A stretch of 44,518 nt of DNA from Flavobacteriales bacterium. Lineage in GTDB: Bacteria > Bacteroidota > Bacteroidia > Flavobacteriales_F > PHOS-HE28. Made by a program: the position numbers and the translations under genes. Shown here piece after piece: positions 6,504 through 14,207 of the stretch. Each line of letters opens with the position of its first letter. The stretch's first letter is position 1. The notes beneath the pieces were generated by a model that had not been told where the DNA came from, did no database searches, and was given only the letters and a program-made list of their open reading frames with translations. The stretch lies in assembly GCA_023382455.1 (NCBI GenBank), contig JAHDVX010000012.1, positions 1-44,518 of the forward strand, in the 5' to 3' direction.

Positions 6504-7457
6504 ATGGGCATCTTCGACAAGCGCACCAACTATAAACCCTTCGAGTATCCCGGCATCCTGCAGTTCACCGAGGCGATGAACCGCTCCTTCTGGGTGCATT
6601 CCGAGATCGAGTTCACCGCCGACGTGCAGGACTTCAAGGCACACCTCACCGAGGTGGAACGCGAGGTGGTGAAACGCAGCCTGCTGGGCATCGCCCAAGT
6701 GGAGGTGGGCGTGAAGCTGTTCTGGGGCGATATCTACAAGCACTTCCCCAAGCCGGAGTTCAACGGCCTGGCCGCCACCTTCGCCGAGAGCGAGTTCCGC
6801 CACTCCGAGGCCTACTCCCGCCTGCTGGAGGTGCTGGGCCACGAGAAGGATTTCGCCAAGCTGCCCGAGGTGCCCGTGTTCCAAAAGAAGATCGCGCTGA
6901 TCGAGGACAGCCTTTATGCCGAACAGGACATCATCGGCAAGCTGCTCTTCTTCACCATCGTCATCGAGAACGCCTCGCTCTTCTCGCAGTTTGCCAACAT
7001 CCTCTCCTTCACCCGCTTCAAGGGCTACCTGAAGAACACCTCCAACATCATCGCGTGGACCTCCATCGATGAGCAGACCCACGCCAGCGCCGGCATCTAC
7101 CTGCTGAACCTGCTGAAGGAGGAGGGCCACCTGCCGCCCGCCATGCTGGAGCGCATGACCGATGAGGTGCGCCGCTACATCCGCTACGAGGAGGAATTGC
7201 TCGACTGGATCTACGAGGCCGGCGAACTGGACTTCTTCAGCAAGGAGGACATGCTCAACTTCATGAAGTACCGGGTGGATGATGCCCTGGTGCGCATCGG
7301 GGCCGCCAAGGCCTTTGGCATCACCGAGGCCCAGTATGCGCCCATGAAGTGGTTTGATGAGGACGTGTTCGCCAACGAACTGGACGACTTCTTCGCCAAG
7401 CGCCCCACGGCCTACACCAAGCACGACAAGAGCATCCAAGCCACCGACCTGTTCTGA
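6504..7457 (+). CDS. nrdB: Class I ribonucleotide reductase, beta (radical) subunit
   Basis: This 317-residue ferritin-like diiron protein makes the radical used by NrdA to reduce ribonucleotides for DNA synthesis. Counting from MGIFDKRTNY, the candidate metal ligands are E67 (in AQVEVGV), E97 and H100 (SEFRH), E155 (IENASLF), E190 and H193 (DEQTHA). The radical tyrosine is Y104 in HSEAYSRLL, so this is not the Phe-type class Ic variant. The short C-terminal tail (KSIQATDLF) is the expected NrdA-docking region. No ATP-cone precedes the fold. An upstream in-frame ATG at 6453 would add 17 residues of unlike composition inside the riboswitch leader, so 6504 is preferred. It is the first gene of nrdB-thioesterase-nrdA. 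Confidence 0.93.
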   Translation: MGIFDKRTNYKPFEYPGILQFTEAMNRSFWVHSEIEFTADVQDFKAHLTEVEREVVKRSLLGIAQVEVGVKLFWGDIYKHFPKPEFNGLAATFAESEFRHSEAYSRLLEVLGHEKDFAKLPEVPVFQKKIALIEDSLYAEQDIIGKLLFFTIVIENASLFSQFANILSFTRFKGYLKNTSNIIAWTSIDEQTHASAGIYLLNLLKEEGHLPPAMLERMTDEVRRYIRYEEELLDWIYEAGELDFFSKEDMLNFMKYRVDDALVRIGAAKAFGITEAQYAPMKWFDEDVFANELDDFFAKRPTAYTKHDKSIQATDLF

Positions 7458-7466
7458 GCGAGGCCG

Positions 7467-7859
7467 ATGGAAAGCGAACTGCACACGCGGATCGGGGCGT
7501 CGCGCACGTCCCTGTTCAAGGTGATCTTCCCGAACACCACCAACCACTATAATACCCTCTTCGGCGGCAAAGCGCTGGAGCTGATGGACGAGGTGGCCTT
7601 CATCTCCGCCACCCGGTTCAGCCGGAAAAAGGTGGTGACCATCTCCTCGGACAAGATCGACTTCAAGGAACCCATACCGGCGGACACCATCATTGAGCTG
7701 GTGGCCCAGGTAAGCAGCGTGGGCACCACCAGCCTGCAGGTGCGCGTGGAGATCTTTCAGGAGGAAATGTACCGGCCCGCCACGCGGCGCCGATCGATCA
7801 CCGGCCAATTCACCTTCGTTGCACTGGACGAAAACAACAAACCCACATCCGTACTATGA
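7467..7859 (+). CDS. Acyl-CoA thioesterase, hot-dog fold
   Basis: This 130-residue protein has the hexameric hot-dog thioesterase signature. HYNTLFGGKALELMDEVAF carries the catalytic Asn/Asp region, and VTISSDKIDFKEPIPADTI the conserved core strand. Members hydrolyse acyl-CoA to free acid and CoA in the cytoplasm; chain-length preference cannot be read from sequence. It begins 9 nt after nrdB, and its stop overlaps the nrdA start (ATGA), so the three genes are almost certainly co-transcribed and the last two translationally coupled. Its presence between the RNR subunits is unexpected and puts it under the B12 riboswitch. Confidence 0.85.
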   Translation: MESELHTRIGASRTSLFKVIFPNTTNHYNTLFGGKALELMDEVAFISATRFSRKKVVTISSDKIDFKEPIPADTIIELVAQVSSVGTTSLQVRVEIFQEEMYRPATRRRSITGQFTFVALDENNKPTSVL

Positions 7860-9505
7860 ACAAATTATGGTGGCTCAATGACGAAAGCGAGCAGATGCTC
7901 AACCGGGGCTATCTGCTGAAGGGGGAAACCGTGGAGGGCGCCATCCAGCGGGTGGCCACCGCGGCCAGCAAACGCCTGTACCGGCCCGAGCTGCGCCGGC
8001 CCTTTGCCGAGCTGATCGAGAACGGATGGATGAGCCTGAGCTCGCCGGTGTGGGCCAACATGGGCACCGAGCGCGGGCTGCCCATCTCGTGCTTCAACGT
8101 GCATGTGCCCGACCAGATCGAGGGCATCACCCACAAGCTGGGCGAGGTGATCATGCAGACCAAGCTCGGGGGTGGCACCTCCGGCTACTTCGGCGAGCTG
8201 CGCGGGCGCGGCACGGCCGTTACCGACAACGGCCAAAGCAGCGGCGCCGTGTCCTTCATGAAACTGTTCGACGGGGTGATGGACACCATCTCGCAGGGCG
8301 GCGTGCGGCGCGGCGCCTTCGCGGCCTACCTGGACATCGACCACCCGGACATCGGCGAGTTCCTGCAGATCAAGGACATCGGCAATCCCCTGCAAAACCT
8401 GTTCTACGGCGTGTGCGTGCCCGACTACTGGATGCAGGAGATGATCGAGGGCGACATGGAAAAGCGCGAGCTGTGGGCCAAGGTGCTGGAGTCACGCCAA
8501 CAGAAGGGGCTGCCCTACCTGTTCTTCACCGACAACGTGAACGGCAACAAGCCGCAGGTGTACAAGGACCGCAACATGCAGATCCACTCCAGCAACCTGT
8601 GCTCGGAGATCATGCTGCCCTCCAGCGCCGACGAGTCGTTCATCTGCTGCCTGTCGTCCATGAACCTGGAGCTGTACGACGAGTGGAAGGACACCGACGC
8701 CGTGCGGCTCGCCATCTTCTTTCTGGACGCGGTGCTGCAGGAGTTCATCGAGAAGACCGACGGCAACCACTACCTGCGCAACGCCAACAACTTCGCCCGG
8801 TGCCACCGCGCCGTGGGCCTGGGCGCCATGGGCTGGCACTCCTTCCTGCAGCGCAACATGATCCCCTTCGAGGGCCTGGAGGCCAAGCAGCACACCCGGG
8901 CCATCTTCGAGCATATCCGCGAACAGGCCGACCAGGCCACCCGCGAGCTGGCGGAGATCTATGGCGAGCCGGAGCTCCTGAAGGGCTATGGCTGCCGCAA
9001 CGCCACCGTGATGGCCATCGCGCCCACCACCTCTTCCTCGGCCATCCTGGGGCAGGCCTCGCCCGGCATTGAGCCCTACAGCAGCAACTACTTCAAGGCG
9101 GGCCTTTCCAAGGGCAACTTCATCCGCAAGAACAAGTACCTGAAGGCCCTGCTGGAGGAAAAGGGCCTGGACAACGAGGAGACCTGGCGCGGCATCATGC
9201 TGAACCAGGGCAGCGTGGCACATATCCACGAACTGTCGGAACACGAGCGGGCGGTCTTCAAGACCTTCAAGGAGATCAGCCAGCTGGAGATCATCCAGCA
9301 GGCCTCCATCCGGCAGCGCTTCGTCGACCAGTCGCAGAGCCTGAACCTGAACATCCCGTCCAACCTGCCGGTGAAGGAGGTGAACAAGCTGATCATCGAA
9401 GCTTGGCGGCTGGGGGTGAAGACGCTGTACTACCAACGGAGCCAAAGCGTATCCAAGGAAACGGCCGTGAAGGAGCTGGTGGGCTGCGTGAGCTGCGAGG
9501 CGTGA
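7856..9505 (+). CDS. nrdA: Class I ribonucleotide reductase, alpha (catalytic) subunit
   Basis: This is a 549-residue reductase. Key residues visible: C79 (ISCFNVH) and C264/C265 (ESFICCLSSMNL), of which one pairs with C79 as the substrate disulfide; the NxCxE motif N247-C249-E251 (NLCSEIMLP) with the thiyl cysteine; the radical-transfer tyrosines Y525-Y526 (TLYYQRSQS); and the C-terminal redox pair C544/C547 (CVSCEA). It is short for class Ia, and the N-terminus goes directly into the reductase fold with no ATP-cone, so overall activity control by dATP through a cone is absent. The start overlaps the thioesterase stop. Confidence 0.94.
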   Translation: MNKLWWLNDESEQMLNRGYLLKGETVEGAIQRVATAASKRLYRPELRRPFAELIENGWMSLSSPVWANMGTERGLPISCFNVHVPDQIEGITHKLGEVIMQTKLGGGTSGYFGELRGRGTAVTDNGQSSGAVSFMKLFDGVMDTISQGGVRRGAFAAYLDIDHPDIGEFLQIKDIGNPLQNLFYGVCVPDYWMQEMIEGDMEKRELWAKVLESRQQKGLPYLFFTDNVNGNKPQVYKDRNMQIHSSNLCSEIMLPSSADESFICCLSSMNLELYDEWKDTDAVRLAIFFLDAVLQEFIEKTDGNHYLRNANNFARCHRAVGLGAMGWHSFLQRNMIPFEGLEAKQHTRAIFEHIREQADQATRELAEIYGEPELLKGYGCRNATVMAIAPTTSSSAILGQASPGIEPYSSNYFKAGLSKGNFIRKNKYLKALLEEKGLDNEETWRGIMLNQGSVAHIHELSEHERAVFKTFKEISQLEIIQQASIRQRFVDQSQSLNLNIPSNLPVKEVNKLIIEAWRLGVKTLYYQRSQSVSKETAVKELVGCVSCEA

Positions 9506-9570
9506 CCCGTTGAGGTATTACCGCGGAGACGTTGGGGGGCGGGCCGGCATCGGGGCCGCTCCCCATCACC

Positions 9571-9579
9571 GACCTTTGC
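9571..9579 (+). promoter_or_regulatory. Candidate -7 element for the RidA gene
   Basis: GACCTTTGC resembles the Bacteroidota -7 consensus TAnnTTTG except for the first base. It lies 62 nt before the RidA ATG in a 136-nt gap after nrdA. No convincing -33 TTG is seen. Confidence 0.25.
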
Positions 9580-9641
9580 CTCTCCGCAGTCTGCAACGAC
9601 CTGCGAACTCCACAGCCACGAACCACTCAACTACGCACCCC

Positions 9642-10052
9642 ATGCCATCCCTCAATAGCAGCAAGGCTCCCGAGCCTGTTGGCCACTATCCGCACGCCCG
9701 CCGTGTGGGCGACCTGCTCTTCCTGAGCGGTGTGGGGCCTCGCGAGCGGGGCACGAAGAAGATCCCTGGTGTTGAACTGGATGCAGATGGGAGGATCGTC
9801 TCCTACGACATCGAAACACAGGTGCGCAGCGTGTTCCAGAACGTGAAGTGGATCCTGGAGGACAGCGGCTCGTCGTGGGAGAAGATCGTGGACGTGACGG
9901 TCTTCCTCACCAACATGAAGGACGACTTCCCCACCTACAACCGGCTGTGGAAGGAGTACTTCGAGAAGGACCCACCCTGCCGCACCACGCTGGAGATCAA
10001 CTGCCTGCCCACGCCGATCGCGATCGAGCTGAAGGTGGTGGCAACGGCGTGA
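9642..10052 (+). CDS. RidA/YjgF-family deaminase (2-aminomuconate deaminase-like)
   Basis: This 136-residue protein has the RidA trimer fold signature: GDLLFLSGVGPRERG at the N-terminus, IETQVRSVFQNVKWILEDSG in the middle helix, VDVTVFLTNMKDDFPTYNRLW, and the C-terminal PCRTTLEINCLPTPIAIEL with the conserved arginine that binds the substrate carboxylate. RidA proteins hydrolyse reactive enamines/imines. The GPRERG-type insert and DADGRIVSYD segment recall the 2-aminomuconate deaminase branch of the tryptophan/kynurenine pathway, but no other genes of that pathway are nearby. The start MPSLNSSKAPEP was chosen because the upstream extension is Arg/Pro-rich and not protein-like. Confidence 0.85.
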   Translation: MPSLNSSKAPEPVGHYPHARRVGDLLFLSGVGPRERGTKKIPGVELDADGRIVSYDIETQVRSVFQNVKWILEDSGSSWEKIVDVTVFLTNMKDDFPTYNRLWKEYFEKDPPCRTTLEINCLPTPIAIELKVVATA

Positions 10053-10199
10053 TCAGGACACCGGCGTGAACGCCACCACCATCAGGACCACGAAGGCCAG
10101 GGCCGCCACCACGCAAAGCCACAAGGCAATGTCCCAGCAACGCGCCGCAAACATTTTCCGGGGGCCGGTGCCGAGGTTGAACTTCATGGCGACCATCAT
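10053..10199 (-). CDS. Small single-pass membrane protein, hypothetical
   Basis: About 48 residues: a short basic N-terminus (MKFNLGTGPRKMFAARCW) and one hydrophobic helix (ALWLCVVAALAFVVLMVV). Its stop codon abuts the RidA stop, so the genes converge. The exact start among three near ATG codons is unclear. No family recognised; the helix and codon pattern are the only support. Confidence 0.4.
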   Translation of the reverse strand: MMVAMKFNLGTGPRKMFAARCWDIALWLCVVAALAFVVLMVVAFTPVS

Positions 10200-10402
10200 G
10201 GAACCCGAAGGAAAGGTCACCGGACGACATTTATCGGAAAATCCGAGCAAGTGGTTGATTTATTGAGGGAATCGCTACCACCCCCCGCTCCCACGGCTGA
10301 AGTGCGCCCTTTTGGCAGCCTTGCGCTGGATGGAACGTGCTGTTTTGATGGAACTGTCCGCCTTCCCGCATCGGAACGGAATTTGCTCCCCTTCCGCCAA
10401 AC

Positions 10403-10780
10403 ATGAAAGCCATGAGAACAGGAAGCATCCTTGCAGCCGTGGTCATGGTAATGTCCACGGCTGCGATGGCCGGAAACGGCCCATACACGACCTTGCATTG
10501 GGGTGACGGGCAGTATGCCCAGCACAACGATGCCCAAATTGTGGTTTATCCCAACCCGGCCAATGATCAGGTGAGCATCACCTTCCCCGGCCTTCAGGGG
10601 GATGCCACGCTATCGATCTACGCGGAGGACGGACGCCTGGTGCGGAGCATCCAATTGGGCGAAACCCGTGACCTGCGCACGGTCCTGAACGTGGAGGACC
10701 TGGCCAACGGCATCTATCTGGTGCGCGTGGTGCAGCCTACCGGCTTCGACTACGCCCGCCGGTTGGTGGTGGCCAAGTAA
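10403..10780 (+). CDS. Tiny T9SS-secreted protein with C-terminal sorting domain
   Basis: The protein has 125 residues. A signal peptide (RTGSILAAVVMVMSTAAMA) is followed by only ~20 residues (GNGPYTTLHWGDGQYAQHND) and then a complete type A T9SS sorting domain: VVYPNPANDQVSITF, LSIYAEDGRLVRS, then NGIYLVRVV and a basic end (ARRLVVAK). The domain directs export through the outer-membrane T9SS, where it is normally cleaved and the cargo attached to the surface or released. Here there is almost no cargo. The gene stands alone; its stop codon touches that of the convergent cbpM. Confidence 0.8.
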   Translation: MKAMRTGSILAAVVMVMSTAAMAGNGPYTTLHWGDGQYAQHNDAQIVVYPNPANDQVSITFPGLQGDATLSIYAEDGRLVRSIQLGETRDLRTVLNVEDLANGIYLVRVVQPTGFDYARRLVVAK

Positions 10781-11089
10781 CTAGCCCAACGGCTCAAAGC
10801 GCCGCAGGCGGTTGCGCAGGCGGTTCATTTCCTCCTGCATGGCCGCCATGCGGTCCAGCATGTGGGTGATGGCCTCCAGGCCCTCCACGTTGATCCCCAG
10901 GTCCTCGTGCAGCCGCACCAGGCGGTCCAGCTGCGGGAGTTGTTCAGCGGGCAGAAAACGCCGCTCTTCGCGGATGGTGATCTCCACCAGGCCGCTTTCC
11001 TCCAACGATTCGATGAAGGACAGCTCCACGTGGCTCCCGGCGCAGTAAGCTTCCAGGGAGACCCATTCCATGTCGTCCATCGTGCTCAT
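10781..11089 (-). CDS. cbpM: CbpM-like chaperone modulator
   Basis: This 102-residue MerR-like helical protein has [27 protein letters not shown] for the N-terminal part and [25 protein letters not shown] plus a coiled-coil end ([17 protein letters not shown]). CbpM binds the J-domain of CbpA and blocks its stimulation of DnaK. The ATGA overlap with the cbpA stop at 11086-11089 shows translational coupling, so the chaperone and its inhibitor are made together. Confidence 0.85.
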   Translation of the reverse strand: MSTMDDMEWVSLEAYCAGSHVELSFIESLEESGLVEITIREERRFLPAEQLPQLDRLVRLHEDLGINVEGLEAITHMLDRMAAMQEEMNRLRNRLRRFEPLG

Positions 11090-11961
11090 GAGCTGGCCAG
11101 TTGTTTGAAGAGTTCGCGTTGCCGGTCGGTGAGGTTCACCGGCAGTTTCACCTGCAGGGTGACGAAGAGGTCGCCGAAGCTGCCCTCCTTTTTGTAAACG
11201 GGGAAGCCCTTGCCCTTCAGGCGCACCACGGTACCGTTCTGTGTTTCGGGCTTCACGGTGGCCTTCACGTGTCCGTCCAGGGTGGGCACCACCACCTCAC
11301 CGCCCAGCATGGCCGTGTACAGCGGCAGGTCGATGGTCTGGTACAGGTTGCTGCCCGTGCGCTTGAATACCGGGTCGTCCGCAATGGCGAAGGTGATCAG
11401 CAGGTCGCCGTTCGGCCCGCCGTTCATGCCCGGCCCGCCGTGGCCCTTGATGCGGATGGTCTGCCCGTTCTCCACCCCGGCGGGGATGGTGAGGCGGATC
11501 TGCTTGCCGTTGACCGTGAGCGTGCGCTTTTCCGTGCGGGCGGCCTCGCGCAGGTCCATCTGCAGCTCGGCCTGGTAGTCCTGCCCCCGGAAGCGCATGC
11601 GGCCACCGGCGCTGCCGAACATGGATCCGAAAATGTCGTGAAGGTCCTGCTCCTCACCACCGGTGTATCCGCCGAACGGTTCGCCCCCGCCGAAGCCGCC
11701 ACCTGCTGCCGCCCGCTCACGCTGCGCTGCTTCGATCTGATCGGCATGCTTCCACTGATCGCCGTACTTGTCGTACTTCTTCCGGCTCTCCGGGTCGCTC
11801 AGCACCTCGTTGGCCTCATTGATCTCCTTGAAGCGCTTCTCCGCCTCCTTATCGTTGGGGTTGAGGTCGGGGTGGTGCTTCCGCGCCAGCTTGCGGTAGG
11901 CCTTCTTGATCTCATCCGTGGAGGCGTTTCGGTCCACGCCCAGGATCCGGTAATAGTCCAT
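11086..11961 (-). CDS. cbpA: CbpA-like DnaJ-family co-chaperone
   Basis: This 291-residue protein has an N-terminal J-domain ([14 protein letters not shown], with HPD in ARKHHPDLN), a Gly/Phe-rich linker ([19 protein letters not shown]), and a two-part C-terminal substrate-binding region ([19 protein letters not shown], then [17 protein letters not shown]). There is no Cys-rich zinc domain, which makes it a class B CbpA rather than DnaJ. It stimulates DnaK ATPase and helps fold proteins under stress. The start at 11961 follows the canonical MDYY; the open frame upstream is Arg/Pro-rich noise. It is the first gene of cbpA-cbpM. Confidence 0.92.
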   Translation of the reverse strand: MDYYRILGVDRNASTDEIKKAYRKLARKHHPDLNPNDKEAEKRFKEINEANEVLSDPESRKKYDKYGDQWKHADQIEAAQRERAAAGGGFGGGEPFGGYTGGEEQDLHDIFGSMFGSAGGRMRFRGQDYQAELQMDLREAARTEKRTLTVNGKQIRLTIPAGVENGQTIRIKGHGGPGMNGGPNGDLLITFAIADDPVFKRTGSNLYQTIDLPLYTAMLGGEVVVPTLDGHVKATVKPETQNGTVVRLKGKGFPVYKKEGSFGDLFVTLQVKLPVNLTDRQRELFKQLASS

Positions 11962-12371
11962 GCGTAGGGATGCCAAGTTACACCCCGCGGCATGAATGAA
12001 CAAGGTGGCGGACCCTTCGGTTCGCACCATGGTCGGAGCTTCCTCGATCGGGGCGGCGGCGGGGCGATATTTCCCCGACATCGGGTGCACCGGTGGGAAG
12101 AAACCGTGCGGTGCGGGCACACGGCAGGTGTGCGGAAAGGGATGGCATGGAATATGGTGCCGGTGACCCTGCGTATTGGGTACTGGAGCCCGCCTGGGGC
12201 GGGCCATCGGGAACAGCGGTCTTCGACCGTTGTGCAGTGGCGCTTTGGTGGAAGTGCCGCGGCAGGGACGGCGCCTTCGGGCGCCGTTCTTCATGGGTGG
12301 TGCATGGTGCGGGAATGACGGCATCGAAATTTCCGCCTTGGTTCGGACCATGGTCCACATATTCGCATCTC
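11962..12371. other. 410-nt divergent intergenic region with GC hairpins
   Basis: This region separates divergent cbpA and the APC permease. No gene is convincing. Two strong hairpins occur: a GC stem near 12189-12205 (GCCCGCC facing GGCGGGC) and a perfect 8-bp stem closed by a TTCG tetraloop at 12268-12287 (ACGGCGCC-TTCG-GGCGCCGT). Promoters for both flanking genes must lie here, but none stands out. Confidence 0.5.
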
Positions 12372-14117
12372 ATGGCGCACTCCCCCAAGAAGCTCGGCCC
12401 GCTGCCTGCCACGGCCATCGCCGGCAACGACATCACCAGCAGCTGCCTGTACGTGAGCTCCATCGCCATCGTGCATGCCGGGGTATGGGCGGTGCTGGCG
12501 CTGCTGCTGGTGGCCGGGGTGCTCTTTCTGTTCCGCAAGGTGTATGGCGAGGTGGTGGGTGCCTTGCCGCTGAACGGCGGGGCGTACAACGTGCTGTTGA
12601 ACACCACGAACAAGTTCAATGCGAGCATCGCGGCCACACTCACCATTCTCAGCTACATGGCCACCGCGGTGCTCAGCGGCACCACGGCCATGCACTACTT
12701 GCATGAACTGGTGCCCTCGCTGCCCATGCTTTTGGCAACTGTGGGCGTGCTGCTGCTCTTCATGCTGCTGAGCATCGGCGGGCTATCCGAATCCTCGGTG
12801 GTGGCCACGGTGATCTTCATCGCCCACCTCTCCATCATGCTGCTGCTGCTGCTGGGTGGTGTGTGGTATGTGGCCACGCACGGTTATTCCACCTTCACCT
12901 TGAACTGGAACGCCCCCCTGCCGCATGCCGGGGGCATCGGTGCCGCCTTGTTCTTCGGTTTCAGCACCGCCATGCTGGGGGTGACGGGCTTCGAGAGTTC
13001 CGCCAATTACGTGGAGGAGCAGAAGCCGGGCGTATTCCCGCTGACGCTGCGCAACATGTGGATCGCGGTGTCCGTGCTCAATCCGCTGATCGCCCTCATG
13101 GGCCTGATGGTGCTGCCCATGGATGCCATTGCGGCGAACAGCGAGGCCATGCTTTCCTCTATGGGCCTGGCCATCGGGGGCAATTGGTTGGAATTGGTGA
13201 TCGTGGTGGATGCCGTGGTGGTGCTCTGCGGGGCGGTGCTCACCAGCTACGTGGGCGTCACCGGCCTGGTGAAGCGGATGACGTTGGACCGGATCCTGCC
13301 GCAGGTGTTGCTGCGGGAGAACAAGCGGGGCAGCTCGCCGCGCATCATCATCCTCTTCTTCCTGCTCTGCCTCTCGGTGCTGCTGATCACCAACGCACGG
13401 GTGGAGGCCCTGGCCGGGGTGTACACCATCTCCTTCCTCACGGTGATGGCCTTTTTCGCCCTGGGGAACTTCCTACTGAAGATCAAGCGTGCCCGCCTGC
13501 CCCGTCCGGAAACGGCCAGCACGGCGGCTGTGACGATGGCGCTGGCCGGGGTGATCACGGCGCTGTACGGCAACGTGAAGCTGGACCCTGAGCACCTCGT
13601 GGTGTTCCTGCAGTATTTCGCCCCGGCCATTATCATCATCGCCATCCTGCTGAACCGCAAGGCCATCCTGGAGTATCTGATGATCTGGGTGAGCGGCTTC
13701 GTGGAGAGCATGCCGGGGTTGGCAGTGCTGGGGCGCTTCACCATCTCGCGCACCATCCGCCGCCTCAACCGCCAGGAGTTTGTCTACTTCACCAAGGGCG
13801 ATGACCTCTCCATCCTGAACCGTGTGATGATGTACGTGCAGGCGAACGAGATCACCCGGAAGCTGCGCATCGTCACGGTGCTCAAGGAGGGCGAGCACGT
13901 CCGCAAGGAATTCCTGGACGACCTGCACGTGCTGGACCGCGCCTACTCGGAACTGGACGTGGAGTTCATCGAGATGCGGGGCATTTTCGGCCCGGAGCTG
14001 ATCCAGCGGCTGAGCGCGGAGTGGAACATCCCCACGAACTTCATGTTCATCGGCTCACCCGGTGACCGGTTTCCGTACCGCGTGGCGGACATGGGCGGGG
14101 TGCGGCTGGTGATCTGA
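12372..14117 (+). CDS. APC-family amino-acid/cation permease
   Basis: This 581-residue membrane protein has about 12 hydrophobic helices, beginning LPATAIAGNDITSSCLYVSS, which matches the unwound TM1 substrate-binding region of APC transporters, and continuing with VYGEVVGALPLNGGAYNVLL. A C-terminal soluble domain of ~130 residues follows the last helix (from about RRLNRQEFVYFTKGD to PYRVADMGGVRLVI). It resembles the regulatory or UspA-like tails of some APC permeases. The substrate is not predictable. The start MAHSPKKLG is preferred; an in-frame ATG at 12315 would add 19 residues. The gene is monocistronic and ends facing the RND operon terminator. Confidence 0.85.
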   Translation: MAHSPKKLGPLPATAIAGNDITSSCLYVSSIAIVHAGVWAVLALLLVAGVLFLFRKVYGEVVGALPLNGGAYNVLLNTTNKFNASIAATLTILSYMATAVLSGTTAMHYLHELVPSLPMLLATVGVLLLFMLLSIGGLSESSVVATVIFIAHLSIMLLLLLGGVWYVATHGYSTFTLNWNAPLPHAGGIGAALFFGFSTAMLGVTGFESSANYVEEQKPGVFPLTLRNMWIAVSVLNPLIALMGLMVLPMDAIAANSEAMLSSMGLAIGGNWLELVIVVDAVVVLCGAVLTSYVGVTGLVKRMTLDRILPQVLLRENKRGSSPRIIILFFLLCLSVLLITNARVEALAGVYTISFLTVMAFFALGNFLLKIKRARLPRPETASTAAVTMALAGVITALYGNVKLDPEHLVVFLQYFAPAIIIIAILLNRKAILEYLMIWVSGFVESMPGLAVLGRFTISRTIRRLNRQEFVYFTKGDDLSILNRVMMYVQANEITRKLRIVTVLKEGEHVRKEFLDDLHVLDRAYSELDVEFIEMRGIFGPELIQRLSAEWNIPTNFMFIGSPGDRFPYRVADMGGVRLVI

Positions 14118-14160
14118 GCAACCTGCAGTGGGCCGCACCCGGCCCCCATGGGCGGGAACG

Positions 14161-14185
14161 AAAAAGGCGCAGCCGTAGCCACGCC
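14161..14185 (-). terminator. Rho-independent terminator of the efflux operon
   Basis: Read on the minus strand, GGCGTGGC-TACG-GCTGCGCC forms an 8-bp stem (two G-T pairs) followed at once by TTTTT. It starts 23 nt past the RND gene stop codon. Confidence 0.75.
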
Positions 14186-14207
14186 CCTTTCACCAGGAAG
14201 ACCTGCT

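Noticed and set aside
6360-7808. Minus-strand frame opposite nrdB and the thioesterase
   Set aside because: Covers the riboswitch and two confident genes; no motif and shadow composition.
9510-9641. N-terminal extension of the RidA gene
   Set aside because: Arg/Pro/His-rich sequence with no homology to the compact family; likely leader and promoter.
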